A DNA stretch of 64,000 bases from Cryptomeria japonica (taxonomy: Eukaryota; Streptophyta; Pinopsida; Cupressales; Cupressaceae): contig NC_081413.1 in NCBI RefSeq assembly GCF_030272615.1, positions 555,857,136-555,921,135 on the forward strand. Direction: 5' to 3'. Position 1 is the stretch's first letter, and each line of letters opens with the position of its first letter. The notes under the pieces are model-generated. The model saw nothing but the letters and a program-made list of their open reading frames with translations. It did not search any database and was not told the DNA's origin. The position numbers and the translations under genes are program-made. Below, one piece after another: positions 35,729 to 47,197 of this stretch.

Positions 35729-35790
35729 TGGAGACCATGTTGTGGTCTCCACACAGCCACGACTGTGTGGAGGCCACAACATGGCCTCAC
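35729..35790. repeat. GC-rich inverted repeat, 28-bp arms
   Basis: The left arm 35729-35756 and right arm 35763-35790 pair with only a few mismatches around the 6-base loop CCACGA. Each arm also contains a smaller palindrome (GAGACCATGTTGTGGTCTC). Both strands give overlapping open frames here because of the symmetry; none is a gene. Confidence 0.85.
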
Positions 35791-35998
35791 AGCTGTGGCC
35801 TCTCCCCATGGTTTAGGGAAGCCACGACTCTCCCCAACCATGGGTCGAAGGCCATGGTCCCTGCAAAAAGCCCCCCAATACAATTTTTTTTATATATATA
35901 TTTTTAAAATTTTAAAAAGAAATTCCCCATTTCTTGTGTAGTCTCAAACTCAGAATTTTCTGAGAAAACTTTGAGAAAATAAATTTTCTAGAATACAC

Positions 35999-36000
<2 letters not shown>

Positions 36001-36033
<33 letters not shown>
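36001..36033. repeat. AT dinucleotide microsatellite
   Basis: About 15 uninterrupted TA units inside unit H. Confidence 0.95.
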
Positions 36034-36034
<1 letters not shown>

Positions 36035-39000
36035 CATTGAAAACATAACCCCCAAAAACAAGATAAACACAGAAATTTTTTTGAGACAAAACCAAAAGAT
36101 AACCATGAAATTTCTTGAGAACAAATCTCTTCCAAGCAACTAAATCTAGCAAAAATTTGGTAGCATAACCCCTCTCAGGGATAAATTTCACAAATTTTTG
36201 ACAAAGAATAAACTGATTTCTTTTTTTTTTTAAAACAAAATTTGAAACCATCATATGAAATTTTTAACAAAATTTCACTATGAACAACCACACCCATTTT
36301 CAGTATGAAATCAATTTGAACAAACAAGAATTTGATTTGGAGGTTGGAAATGAAAGCAAGGAGGATTTAAATTCAAAATTTAACTACAACTCTTCCTTAT
36401 TCCACAAATTTATGAGATTTTTTTCAAAACAAGCACACCTAGATTTCTTCCAAAGCAAATCAATTTCTTTAAAAACCAAGGAGTTAAACAAGAATCCAAC
36501 CTCTATTAGAAATCCTGGAAGAAATTTGAAGGAGAGCCCAACCTGCAACTGAAAGATTCTTCAAAGTAAAAAATGCCCCCAAAATTTTCTCCATCCAAAA
36601 CAACCTCCCCCCAAATTTCTATGAGAAAAAATAGGAAAAAGAAATTTTGACCTAAAATCTATTTTTAGGTTAAAAATTTTTTTTTACCAAATTAAAAATC
36701 ATTTCCATTATTCAAAAATGCTTTTCTCTCCAAATTTTGATTTTCTCCATTTTAATTAAAAACTAACATTTCTATTTCAAAATGCCAAATGAGGGTAAGA
36801 TATTAATTTTCCAATTTCTAATTAAACTTTTTACAACAATGCATACAAATCATTTAATTCACAATTTAAAAATACAATAAATCAAATTTGCTAGAAACAT
36901 GAATTAAACAATTTGATTTATTGATTAATCACCACAAGGGTCCTATTTAATTTAATCTCTTTTATTTACAAATGTGTAAAAACACATTTAATCTAATTAA
37001 ATACTTAGGATTTAATAATCAATTTTACCAAACGCACAACACACAACTCAAGAAAATCAAACAAATACACAACCCGCATACCCAACAAAGGGGAAACTGA
37101 CGAACGATTGACGCTGCTCACTTGAGCATGACTAGGGTAAAATGTAGGGTCTTATGACTACCTAATCCACTTCCATTGGACCAATAAGGCATGCTCAAAC
37201 CTACGAAGCTAGGTGGAGATGATACCCCGTACCTACACAGTACTTGTACCTACAATCTCCTACAACAATGAACCATACATGCATACATATATATTCAATG
37301 AAAGTGTTAGCCTAGGGTTAATAACACAAATCAAAATAACAAGTAATCATACATAAGAATCGATATGTAATCAACATTCACTGATACACACATCAAGCAT
37401 AATACCTTAATTTAACAACACAACATGGTATATCAACCATCCAAGTAGGCCAATAAAAAGTCAACCAAGGTCAAACTGGGTTTAAAAAGTCTGATTAGGG
37501 CAGGGGTACTACAATGTCAACCTGATGTTTGACAATATATGTTGTCTTGCATGATATAGCGATTGGTTGGATAGAGAATTGTTGCAATTGTTGAGGAAGT
37601 CATGATAAGGTTGTATGTTCATGTTTGCTAGTGTATGAGGAGATTGTTGGCAATTGATTTCAATTGATATCATTATGATTTGTATGATTGATATGAAGAG
37701 ATTGATATAGAGAATAGATGTATATTGGTTGCAAATGATCTATGTTGTGGATATCCAACTTCTTGGTGTCCAATGTTTACACTTAGTATGAGGTGTTGAT
37801 ACAGTTGATGATGTTGATAATATGGATGATTGCAAAGGTAGCATGAAGAGGATTAGATGGTTTAAGATATTAAGATGGGGATTAGATGTATGAAAAAATA
37901 ATGAATATGTTGATCCTATGTATATGATGCTAAGTGAGAAATGATGTTTTTGGGTCATTCTGGTCCTTGGAAGGTTGATGGAGCAAGTTGGTGCAATTGT
38001 ATATATTGATGTCTATCTATAAGAATACTTCACACAGCTCCACATTTGATGATATGATCTTACAAACTTGAACATAATGTTTATGCTTTGTAGACATCGC
38101 CTTCATATCTTTTTAATTCCTTGGTGTTACATCTAATGTGGTTGGTGATTGCAGTTGGCTGACAAACTATTTGCTTGTTAAATTTAGTCTAGAAAATGAT
38201 TTGGATTTCTCTATATTGATTTTTTTAGTTTCTGCAACTTCGAGTACATGTTTATAACATCATTGTTGTGTCTTAATTCAATTTTTAGAAGCTAGTGTGG
38301 TTTGCAAGTTGTGATTATATTTTTCTATGTATGATTGGCTCCAGGAATGAAGTGTTCTATATCATAACTGTGTTGTGCTATTATAATCTAAATGTGGAAA
38401 GGAGAAATAAGGATTTGAGAATGATGTTGGATGTTCAAGGATCATCTTGGTACATACTCTACATGATGTTATATCATATGTTTGCTGGAATGCATGTTTT
38501 AAGGTAACTTCTCTAGTCCGACACACAAGATATTTTCTTCAGCTTGCATTGAATCTTTGGGTGTCTTCGCTTATGTTGAAGATTGTATTGCATTGTTTTT
38601 GGGTCCTACCTTGGTGTTTGGGAATCTGCATTTGGCTTGTTCATTTGGAAGATATGTTTTGGGCCAACTAGTGATGTGGTTCGTAGTGTACCTACATGTT
38701 ACCTTGTTTCCGACCTTGGAGAATGTGTGGTAGTGTGAGAATTTTTTAAAATTTCTTAGAAAGAAGTCATATGATTTTTTTAGGTCCTCTCTATCTTCTC
38801 ATTTGGAATCCTTTCACCACAATTATGTTTTGGTGGTCAACTTGATAGGACCTGTGTTTGTCCTTTTCTTTGGCCAACCTAGTTGATGTTTGCAATGAAG
38901 AAGATGGTATATATAGAAGATCAAATTGATGTTGATGGTGTGGATGGGTGTGTGGACCAATGTATGTTTGTATTACACTTACATGATCGTATCATTTGTA

Positions 39001-39444
39001 AAGTCAGTGATGCAAAGTTGTGGCATAAAAAGTGAGTGGTGATTGTAGTGAAGTTGGTTTCTTGAGATAGAGATTCAAGGATAGCTTCATAATTGGAGAT
39101 TTCTAGAGGTAGTGTTATTGAAGGTCTATTCATTCTTGATTCATATATTCATGTGCCTTACTTTGAGACAATGAGTCTTGTCAACAAGTTTTGTATCTTT
39201 CTTTGAGGTAGCATGTCTCAATTTGCAAGTCCCTTGTATTTTTCCCTGGGATAGTGAGTGTCAACTTGCAAGTGCTTCAATGAGTAGTGCACTTCCTTGG
39301 TAGTGAGCCTGAAATAATATTGTAATCTTTTTATATATTGTAAGTTGACTCTCACTATGGTTTTTTACTATTTATTTTTTTACATAAATTTGATGTTCTC
39401 TTGTGCAAGGTGATTCATTGTTTTTATCTTTCATTATTGTTGAT

Positions 39445-42084
39445 TGTGTTGGTGAAAAATTAGGGTTTCCACCACAAGAAGAATTAAAATCGCTAATTTT
39501 TGCTTGGGGAACTATACATTAAAATAGGGGTAAACCTAGTGGTCTAGCCACAATTTAGCAAGGATGAGGGCTGAGAACTCTATTGGATTTACTGGTTATT
39601 TGGATTGATTACCCTCTTTTAAGTTGAATTATGAAAATGTTGAAATTAGGGTAAATGTGCAGGCATTGATGTTAAAACACATGAACAGTGAGATACAATC
39701 GTTGAATCGAGCCATTAACCTAGATCTGATAAATATAAATGTATTTGATATGTTCCTAGAAGGAGTTCCTAATTTGTTGGGACCATGTGGTGGTCGTCCT
39801 AGTCCTCTGCATTTTTCACACTCCAATGGGGGATTGATTCGTCACTATAAATAAATCCAATTTTGAAGATCATAGCTTCGTACATGTTCCTGCAAATAGT
39901 AGAGAAGAGAAATAGGTTGGGAATAAGGGTCTACCTTAGGTCAAACCCTAGTTTTGGAATTAATAATTAAATAGAAATGAAATATGATTTAACTGTAGTA
40001 ATGGAAATGTTATCCTTTTGAGGGAGATGCTAAATAATGATTGAAACACAAATGCTATACCTCCTCGCAAAGTTTTGTTTGTCTCCACACAGAATTAGGG
40101 TTTCATGAATTCTTTTACAACATAGAACATGAATGTCAACTCCAATGCTTGAATCTCGAATCTATATTTGCTCCAATGCTTTCTCACTTGAACTTGAGTG
40201 CTTGATTTCAAATTGAATTGATGTATATATATTCCAATCTATCTCAAAATGAGAGGGGTAGACCACCTATTATAATTGCCTAATGAAAAACAACTTAATT
40301 TTCTGACATGAGCTGACGGGGGGTCAAGATTCCCACTCAAATGAGTGACTGTTAAGGGGCCCAAAAATGGGTCCTAATTGGGATGACCAAGGCACCATGC
40401 CTTGGCCTTGACTGGTTAGGCACCAAAATTAAGGGGAAAGTGAAGTGAGGGTAAAAAACATGACAAATATGCATGGTATTAGTGTTGGCATTATAACAAA
40501 CAAGAAGAAGGTTGGCATTCCAATTACAATGAGAGATTGTTGGCATTTCAATAAGGATATTGAGAAGGTTGTTGATGACTATGGATATAACTGATTAAGG
40601 ATGATTACAGTCTTAATATTATTATTTTGTCATTGATGTCAAGAAATTGATTCTCTAATTTAGTATGATGTTGCCATATCTTAAGAAGTATGATTTGATG
40701 AGTATAAAGATGTCGGTAAAAGACACAAAAATAATATGATGAATAAGGGGATAAGTTATTCAATGGGCTACTATTACCAAGTTAGACAATGATGAGCTCA
40801 TGATGTTTAGATTGTTTTGATATCCTACATATGCTATTGTTTAAAAGGTTAATACTATACTATGTTACCGAGCAAAGAACCTAGTCGGTAAACCCTAAGG
40901 TTATCACTATCAGTTAATGAAGGCAGAATGTCTACCGAGTGAAGTTTAGTATTTATCGAGTTACAATCAAGCTATAACAGAATGCATTAAATGTTTACAT
41001 GTGATATTTAATGAAGGACGTCGATGAGCTGGAGTGAATTAAATGATTAGTAAGCCATGTATGAAGATTGTTAAAGAATCTATGGTAAAGAAAGATCGGC
41101 AAGAAGATCTATAGCTCAGATTGAACCGCAATACCCTAACACAAGTTCCAAGGTGAAAATACAAGTTCCAAGGTGGGGTAAAATGTTTTCAGATTGAAGG
41201 ATACAATGAACTTGGACAAGATTGAAGATCTGATGGCTATGATTGATCATGGGAAATGTGATCAAGGAGATTAAGCAATTGGAAGACTGTTTATAAATAG
41301 GAAACTATTGATAAACAATGTATGCAGGCAAGTGTATGCACAGGGATGTTACATGGTGATTACTGAGCACAGAAGCTTGAAGACCTATTTTGATAACAGG
41401 GTATAGAGCCCAGCAGAGGGACAAGATAAGTCCTATGAATTGATTGTATTGAGCAAATAAGAATCTGATTAAGCATTTTTAGATGTGAAGTTGCAGACAT
41501 ATTTTTATTACTATTATTTTGAGAAGTAGTAGAAAATCTCTTAATCGAGTGGACTTAACAGTCTTATTTTTAAAATCCTCTAGCAAGGTGACATTCTTAT
41601 TGAGTGTTTAAAATCCTTTAACAAGGTCACTTCTAACAAGGTGAAGATCCTAACAGATCTGAGGGAAATCCCTTAATCGGGTCACATCTAGCAATGTGTT
41701 TGTAATCTTTAACAGGATTTGCTTTTAACCGAGCATACTCTAGAAGAGTATATTTCTTAGTGGGTCCAAAATCCCATAGTGTTTTTTCCCTATTTGGGTT
41801 TCCACGTTAAATCTGGTGTTATATGTTTGTGATCTTATCTATGTATGGGACCGCATGCATTACTATTTTTTTGATAAGGTTACCGAGGTTGAATCTATTG
41901 TTTTTATTGAAGATTAAGTTTGAATGATTCACCCCCCCTCTCATATTGTTAGCTTGGCATCTGTACTAATCATATTTAGTATCAGAACTATCAATTAGCA
42001 TAATCAAGTCACCAATCAGGCCTAGGGACATGAATGCCAAGGTGAGGGCCCAAATTAGTACAAAATTGTAAGGAAGTACAATTA
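39445..42084 (-). repeat. 3' LTR of gypsy E, split by a solo LTR
   Basis: 39445-40477 and 41999-42084 together match 47198-48333. The edge next to the polypurine tract lacks about nine bases (the TGAAGCATC of the other copy). Contains GTTGGGACCATG and the GTCAAACCCTAGTTTTGGAATTAA stretch. Open frames 39624-39854 and 40352-40546 are not genes. Confidence 0.8.
40483..41993 (+). mobile_element. Copia-type solo LTR, 1511 bp, with primer-site-like tail
   Basis: Perfect 5-bp duplication ATTAG (40478-40482 and 41994-41998); removing it restores the gypsy E LTR exactly. It starts TGTTGGCATT and ends ACTATCA, and has the ATAGTGTTTTTTCCC...GGTTTCCACGT block at 41773-41808 and ATTCACCCCCCCTCTCA near 41931. 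Its last 19 bases include TAGTATCAGAAC, 10 of 12 identical to the copia primer site TGGTATCAGAGC, which is unexpected inside an LTR. Confidence 0.85.
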
Positions 42085-42240
42085 GCCCCCACTTTTGCAG
42101 GAGTATGAGAATAAGCATACTCTCAGTAAAGTATAAAGTTTCATATTGGAAAGCTTTCATCAATATTCTAAAGAGACAAGACACACCAAGTCCCCAATGG
42201 ACTTTAGGTATCTTACATCTTCAAAATCAAGATAAAAGAG

Positions 42241-42761
42241 TGTTAGAAATTAGAATCTTAGGATACTAATCATTATAAACAAGATTATAAAGTAAATGAA
42301 ATATGAAACATACATGCAAAATGTACACATTACATAAGATATACATGGGGAAAACCTTTTCAGGTAAAAAACCCCATAAAGAATCATTTAATTAAAACAC
42401 TTACAAATATAGTCTATAATAAAATAGACATGAACCTGGGGACACTCCTCCAATACTTCCACATGGCCAATAATACCTCATATGCATAGTGATACAACTC
42501 ACAATAAAGCTCCAAATTCACACACCTCTCAAATGAGAGAGAGCCTCCTTAAATATAGGAGGAAGGGTGACTTCACTAGTCACACTTTTTCAATAACCCC
42601 CATTTATAAATAATTAATAATCTGATAGTTATTAGATTATAATTATTTCAAATGGGATATGCTTATAAAGAATATAATATATAAGGTTTTATAACCTTAT
42701 ATTAGAACATTATATATACATGTTATAAGGATGTGATCCCTAATAACATTATGTTCTAACA
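42241..42761 (-). mobile_element. Copia-type solo LTR, 521 bp
   Basis: Perfect 5-bp duplication AAGAG (42236-42240 and 42762-42766). The ends TGTTAGAA and TTCTAACA are an 8-bp inverted pair. On the minus strand it carries GGGGTTTTTTACC...GGTTTTCCCCATG (42343-42377), the copia LTR block seen elsewhere, which gives the orientation. Confidence 0.88.
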
Positions 42762-42774
42762 AAGAGACATCATG

Positions 42775-42777
<3 letters not shown>

Positions 42778-42850
<73 letters not shown>
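42778..42850. repeat. Compound GT/GA microsatellite
   Basis: About 20 GT units (42778-42818) followed by about 16 GA units. The open frame on the minus strand with Ser-Leu and Thr-His runs is only this repeat. Confidence 0.97.
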
Positions 42851-42853
<3 letters not shown>

Positions 42854-43416
42854 TGTGACTACTAGCCTAGTAAGGATCACTTGCCATGAGTCATGAAAAG
42901 AAAAATTACAAAGCAAAAGACTAAGTTTACAAAGTAACTCAAGTATTAAGATATACAAAGAGAGAAACATTGAGCTAAGTGTATTCTCCCATGTTAAAGT
43001 GACTGTGTATGCCACAATGGGATAAAATTCTTTAAGGTAGTATACATGCATCCAAAACATAAGAACATTATCACAATGGCATTCCCCCAAGAAGGAAAAA
43101 TAAAAGGATAATGATCACTAAACACATAAGTGTTCTACTTAACTCTGGGGTCAGTATGCTCTTATGATAAATAATGTATATCATGTATCTATTTGCATTG
43201 AATTATCCTCATCCCCCAAAGAAACTAGAACCACAATGGAAGAAAGGCACATGTGTCTTTTGAGTCAACATGGGAGGGACCAAAAGAGATCTCAATTCTT
43301 TGCATCATTCTGAAGTAGATAACACTAGGGATAGTAAATAGAAGAATTAAGAAATAAATAGAAAAAGATTACAAACAAGCAAGAGAGGAGAGAGAGAATC
43401 TATGGCACAAATTAAG

Positions 43417-44234
43417 CTAATCAAGCAACTCATCTTCCTCCCAATCTTGCTCAACATTATTTTGCGAAGGTGGACAATATGCAAGAGGAGAAACTTCAAG
43501 CACAATAGATGGAGCTACCAAAAGTTACAAACAAGGACCATGCTCTAATGATGAATCACTTTGTCTATTACTAGGAGCTAGGATTAATGCTTGTGAAAAT
43601 TATTTAGATAAATCATTGTCAACATCAACATATTCATATTCATCATTGGAATCATTATCATCAACATTGTCTGCATGAACATAATTTTCATCTATATCTT
43701 CATCAAGATTAATAAAAATAAGATCTCTAATTATAATAGAACATGAACCATAATTTTTCTTAAGCATTTTTTGTCTTGTAGATTTAAGTTGAACTTCCGC
43801 CTTAAGGTTCTAGGAAAAGGATAGACAAATGGGATCATATCAATATTTGGTGTCTTCGGGGAGGAAATGGGTTAAGAAGCAAGTTTATGAGCCTTAGCAC
43901 AATGTCTTCATCAGCGTTCTCTCACACAATTATTTCTTTTAGTTTTAGTTGAGGGTTGTGAAGGTTTAGATTCAATAGGCATAGTATTCTTCTCTTCCTT
44001 TAAATAATGATGCATGGGAAAAGGTTTTTTAGGTTGAAAGATAGGAGATATCAGACACTTCCCTGTGTAAGATTTAGGAGGCATAACTATAGCATATAAA
44101 GGAGGAAAAAAGGGTGTAGGAAGGAGATCAGGTCCATCATGAGGAGAAATAGGTCTATCATTAAGAAGAGGAATGGGTTTAGGATCTCTAGGCTTACTCA
44201 AAGATAAAATCATCTCATACTTCCACTTTTGATA
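43417..44234 (-). pseudogene. Protease-distal linker and acidic tail of gypsy E
   Basis: Open part 43911-44213 (PKSYTGKCLISPIF region) is a proline-rich linker. Further down, in another frame, come Asp/Glu-rich stretches (DDNDSNDEYEYVDVDND) and the end VEQDWEEDELLD with TAG at 43417-43419. The proper acidic ending suggests this polyprotein naturally stops after gag-protease. Confidence 0.55.
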
Positions 44235-44700
44235 TTATTGAAAGAGAGAACTGTGAGGATTAAGAGGATCAAATTGTTTAGACCAAAAGTGATCAAGATT
44301 AACATCTCCACACCTCACCGTGGGTTGGTACATGTTATGATTAATTGCTATTATTTTGTCATTAATAAGGAATTTCAACCACTTATGAACAATGGAAGGA
44401 ATCACTTTCATGGAAGACATCCAAGGATGTCCCAACTTCACATAAAATTGATTCAATGTAGGAATGATAGTAAAATTGACATCTAAGAACTTAGTACCAA
44501 GCTCAATAGCAAAAGGAATAGATCCAATAGCAGGATAAAAGAAACCATCAAAGACCTTAATGACCACATCAGATTTATCATATGTTACTTGATGCAATTG
44601 TAAGGTATAAAGATATTATTTAGTTATCACATTCACCGTACATGTTGGATCAATGAGAACCCCTTGTGAGAGTATATCTTTGATCCTCATAGTGATATAT
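44235..44700 (-). pseudogene. Aspartic protease of gypsy E
   Basis: The minus strand gives GVLIDPTCTVNVITK near 44630-44675 with the active Asp (D-P-T), then after a stop KVFDGFFYPAIGSIPFAIEL, NQFYVKLGHPWMSSMKVIPS and HKWLKFLI, the gypsy protease fold. The Asp is kept, unlike in element F. Confidence 0.72.
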
Positions 44701-45544
44701 AATGGGCCATTGGGTGCTTCAATGATTTCAATATGATTGAAGGTAATGCATAGGACCTTAGGAGGTGTAGGTTTATCTATAATATTCACCATATTATTAG
44801 ACTCAAGGCCAAGATTATTCGGAGAAAATTAAATATTCTCAAACTCACTCACATTAGTAGAATGAGAAGGAAAAGGATTGGTAAATATTTGGAGGTTTTG
44901 ATTAGGAGGATCTACAAATTTATTTCCTTTTTCATTTACACTAGTTGTATGGTATTGTTATCAATAAGGTCTTGAATTTTACTCCTTAAGAAATAATACT
45001 TTTCAATGTCTTGACCGTGTTGATGATGATATTGGCAAAAAGTTTTTGAATTCTGATAAGGTGTAAAAGGTCCTGATGTGTCAATTGGTTTGATGGGAGG
45101 AAGTTTCAACATATTTTTTTCAATAATGTCTCATAATGCTATGCTAAGATTCAAAAAGAGTATTAAATTCTTTTCTAAAGTACTTGGATGAAGGAGGAAC
45201 ACCTTTTGTTGCAGTTGCTACTTGATTATTATTGTTGTCATTGAACTTGATGAATCCCTTGTTCATCTAAACTTCATATAAGGTTGTTGAGTACTTTCAT
45301 TCTTATCAACCAGAGCCATTGAAGAAGATTATTAAAATTGACTCACTTGAAGTTGATAGTTATGAAGCACTGCACACAACTACATAAAGGAAGTAAACTT
45401 AGAAAAGAGAAGCTTATCCCTACTATCTTTTTAAAAATTAAAAAAAAAAATTCTTTGAACATCTTGATCAAGAATAGGATAATAAATTTGAGAGTAAAAA
45501 TGCTTATATCTACCAATAAAATCAGTCACTTTATCTTTAATACC
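44701..45544 (-). pseudogene. Gag C-terminal region of gypsy E with zinc-finger-like motif
   Basis: Near 44990-45045 the minus strand reads FCQYHHQHGQDIEKYYFLRS, a degenerate C-x2-H-type motif common after the capsid in Athila/Tat-like elements; the last Cys is Tyr. Stops and frame changes surround it. The forward open frame 45338-45637 is a shadow. Confidence 0.6.
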
Positions 45545-46711
45545 TTACTTACAATAAATAAAATAACTCAAAGTAATCTTAGGACCAATATTATTATGAA
45601 ATTGTTGAATGAAAGAATTAGCCAATTGTTGAAATGATCTAATATAATGAGGCAAATAACAATACCATTGCAATGCTTGATCCCTAAATGTTATAGTAAC
45701 AAATTTAGCCAAAAGTCTTTGATCATGAGCAAAATCACTACACAAAGTTTGAAATGTTTTCACATGAGTCAAGGGATCACCTTTTCCATTATAAAGCTCC
45801 AATCGTGGGACTTCTACATGTTTTGGAGGGACAAAATGAACAATGTCATTAGATAATGGACTCACTACATCAAATGTGGGCACAAAAAACTTGGATTGGT
45901 ACATACAAGATATTTCATGTTGCAAGGATGACACCATTTCAGCTAGGCTATTAATGGTTTCTTCAGTGGATGGGTTGAAATTAGACATGTTGGATTGAGA
46001 TGGAGGAGTAACATTGTTAAATGAAGGAGGAGGTTGAGAATAAGGAGGTGGAACACTATTATAGGCAGGTATAGGAGATGATTGGGTGCCAAATAGAAGA
46101 CTCCTAGAAGGAGGGATAAAATAATTTTGATTGTTAATGTTGCTCCCTTGATTGACATGTATAGAATTAACATTTTGTGTGGAAGTTGTCATGATGTTAG
46201 ATGTGAAAGTAGGCACACTAGGCATAGAAGTAGTCATGTGAATAAAATGATTAACTTGAATAGGAGGTTGAGTGTAACCAAGGACTTAAGCACAAATTTT
46301 CATACGCATAATATTATAGTCAACAATATGAGCAAGTCCATGCAAAATATCAATGCCAAATTTATCGCTTTGAACCATTTTTAAAAATCCTTTCATCAAT
46401 GGGATAACCTCACTTTCTGGGTATCGTTGACTCATCCACTATTGAATATTTTCAAATTCATTGTCAATATTCTCCAATTGGTCAACGGAAACCCTAGTTA
46501 GTGATTCACCTTCATCATGATAATTTTGTCAAGAATGAGGATAAATAACATCAATTGTTGGAATAGAAGAACCACCCACATTCTCATGAAACAAGTTATC
46601 CAAATTAGGCTCCATATCCTTAGTAATTAAACCTTGGGAAGAATTAATTCCACAACTTCTTCTCAGGGGAATATTATAGGTAGGACTCATGGTAGTAAAA
46701 CTCATGCACAA
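45545..46711 (-). pseudogene. Gag (capsid) of gypsy E
   Basis: Frame from about 46691 (MSPTYNIPLRRSCG) to 45545, all in one frame with three stops before 46237. A Ser/Pro/Asn-rich region (46237-45980) is followed by the capsid core: VPRLELYNGKGDPLTHVKTF and QALQWYCYLPHYIRSFQQLA, the Retrotrans_gag signature. It should form the virus-like particle shell. The open stretch 45545-46237 is 230 codons. Confidence 0.85.
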
Positions 46712-47181
46712 TGGAGGGAAATTTGAATTTGAATTTGAAATTTGAAATTAAGAAATATGTTAAATTTTGTGAAAAATGATTGATTAACTAATTAATTAAG
46801 GAATTTGATTTGTGAATTTGTAAGATAAATGCATCTAGATCATAGCATAACATTCATAAATATCAAATCTGAAAAATTATGCAATTCACATAATAAATTT
46901 TAGAATTATAAATTAGGGTTTTTGTAAATTCAGCCACTAAATTTATGTAATTCAATTTGAAAATGAGCTCTAGGAGGGAAATTTTGAATTTTAAATTAAA
47001 TGAATTATCAAATCTAAAAATTAGACAACACAAGCTTAATTTTAAAAAATAGGGTTTTAGTGAATTTAACCTCTAAATTTTTAAAACTCAATGAAAAATT
47101 AAACTTGTAAATATAAATTTTAATTTAAAATGCATAAACACTTAGATCTGAGAATATAAATTAGAATTACAAGTTTAATGA
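46712..47181 (-). other. 5' leader of gypsy E
   Basis: AT-rich noncoding sequence between gag and primer site, with repeated words such as AATTTGAATTTGAATTTGAAATTTGAA (46723-46750). No open frame. Confidence 0.55.
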
Positions 47182-47195
47182 GTTAGGTTCACCAA
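47182..47195 (-). promoter_or_regulatory. Primer binding site of gypsy E
   Basis: The minus strand reads TTGGTGAACCTAAC beside the LTR. It shares TTGGTGAACC with gypsy F, suggesting the same tRNA primer. Confidence 0.6.
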
Positions 47196-47197
47196 GA

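Larger units (their letters stand above)
33470..37513 (+). mobile_element. Unit H, 4-kb TG...CA element, probably a long gypsy solo LTR
   Basis: The ends TGTAATGCCCTGCC and GGCAGGGGTACTACA are near-perfect inverted copies, as in gypsy LTRs. Flanks ATGTT (33465-33469) and ATGTC (37514-37518) match in four of five bases, and joining them restores the copia LTR. No primer site, internal LTR pair or coding domain was found. It holds an AT-rich array, a GC-rich hairpin and an AT microsatellite. It may instead be a large non-autonomous element. Short open frames inside (33204-36552) have no motifs. Confidence 0.65.
42086..43416 (-). other. 3' noncoding region of gypsy E
   Basis: Between the stop at 43417-43419 and the LTR. 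The polypurine tract reads CTGCAAAAGTGGGGGC on the minus strand (42085-42100). The region holds a solo LTR and a microsatellite and no coding motif. This is where RT, RNase H and integrase would lie in a complete gypsy element. Confidence 0.6.

Noticed and set aside
35653-35941. Three overlapping open frames on both strands in the GC-rich island
   Set aside because: The inverted repeat makes both strands look coding. There is no start context, motif or homology between frames beyond the symmetry.
42770-43090. Open frame on the minus strand with Ser-Leu and Thr-His runs
   Set aside because: It is the translation of the GT/GA microsatellite and has no other support.
43911-44213. Independent proline-rich protein
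   Set aside because: It sits in order between protease and the acidic end of the gypsy E polyprotein and reads as its linker.
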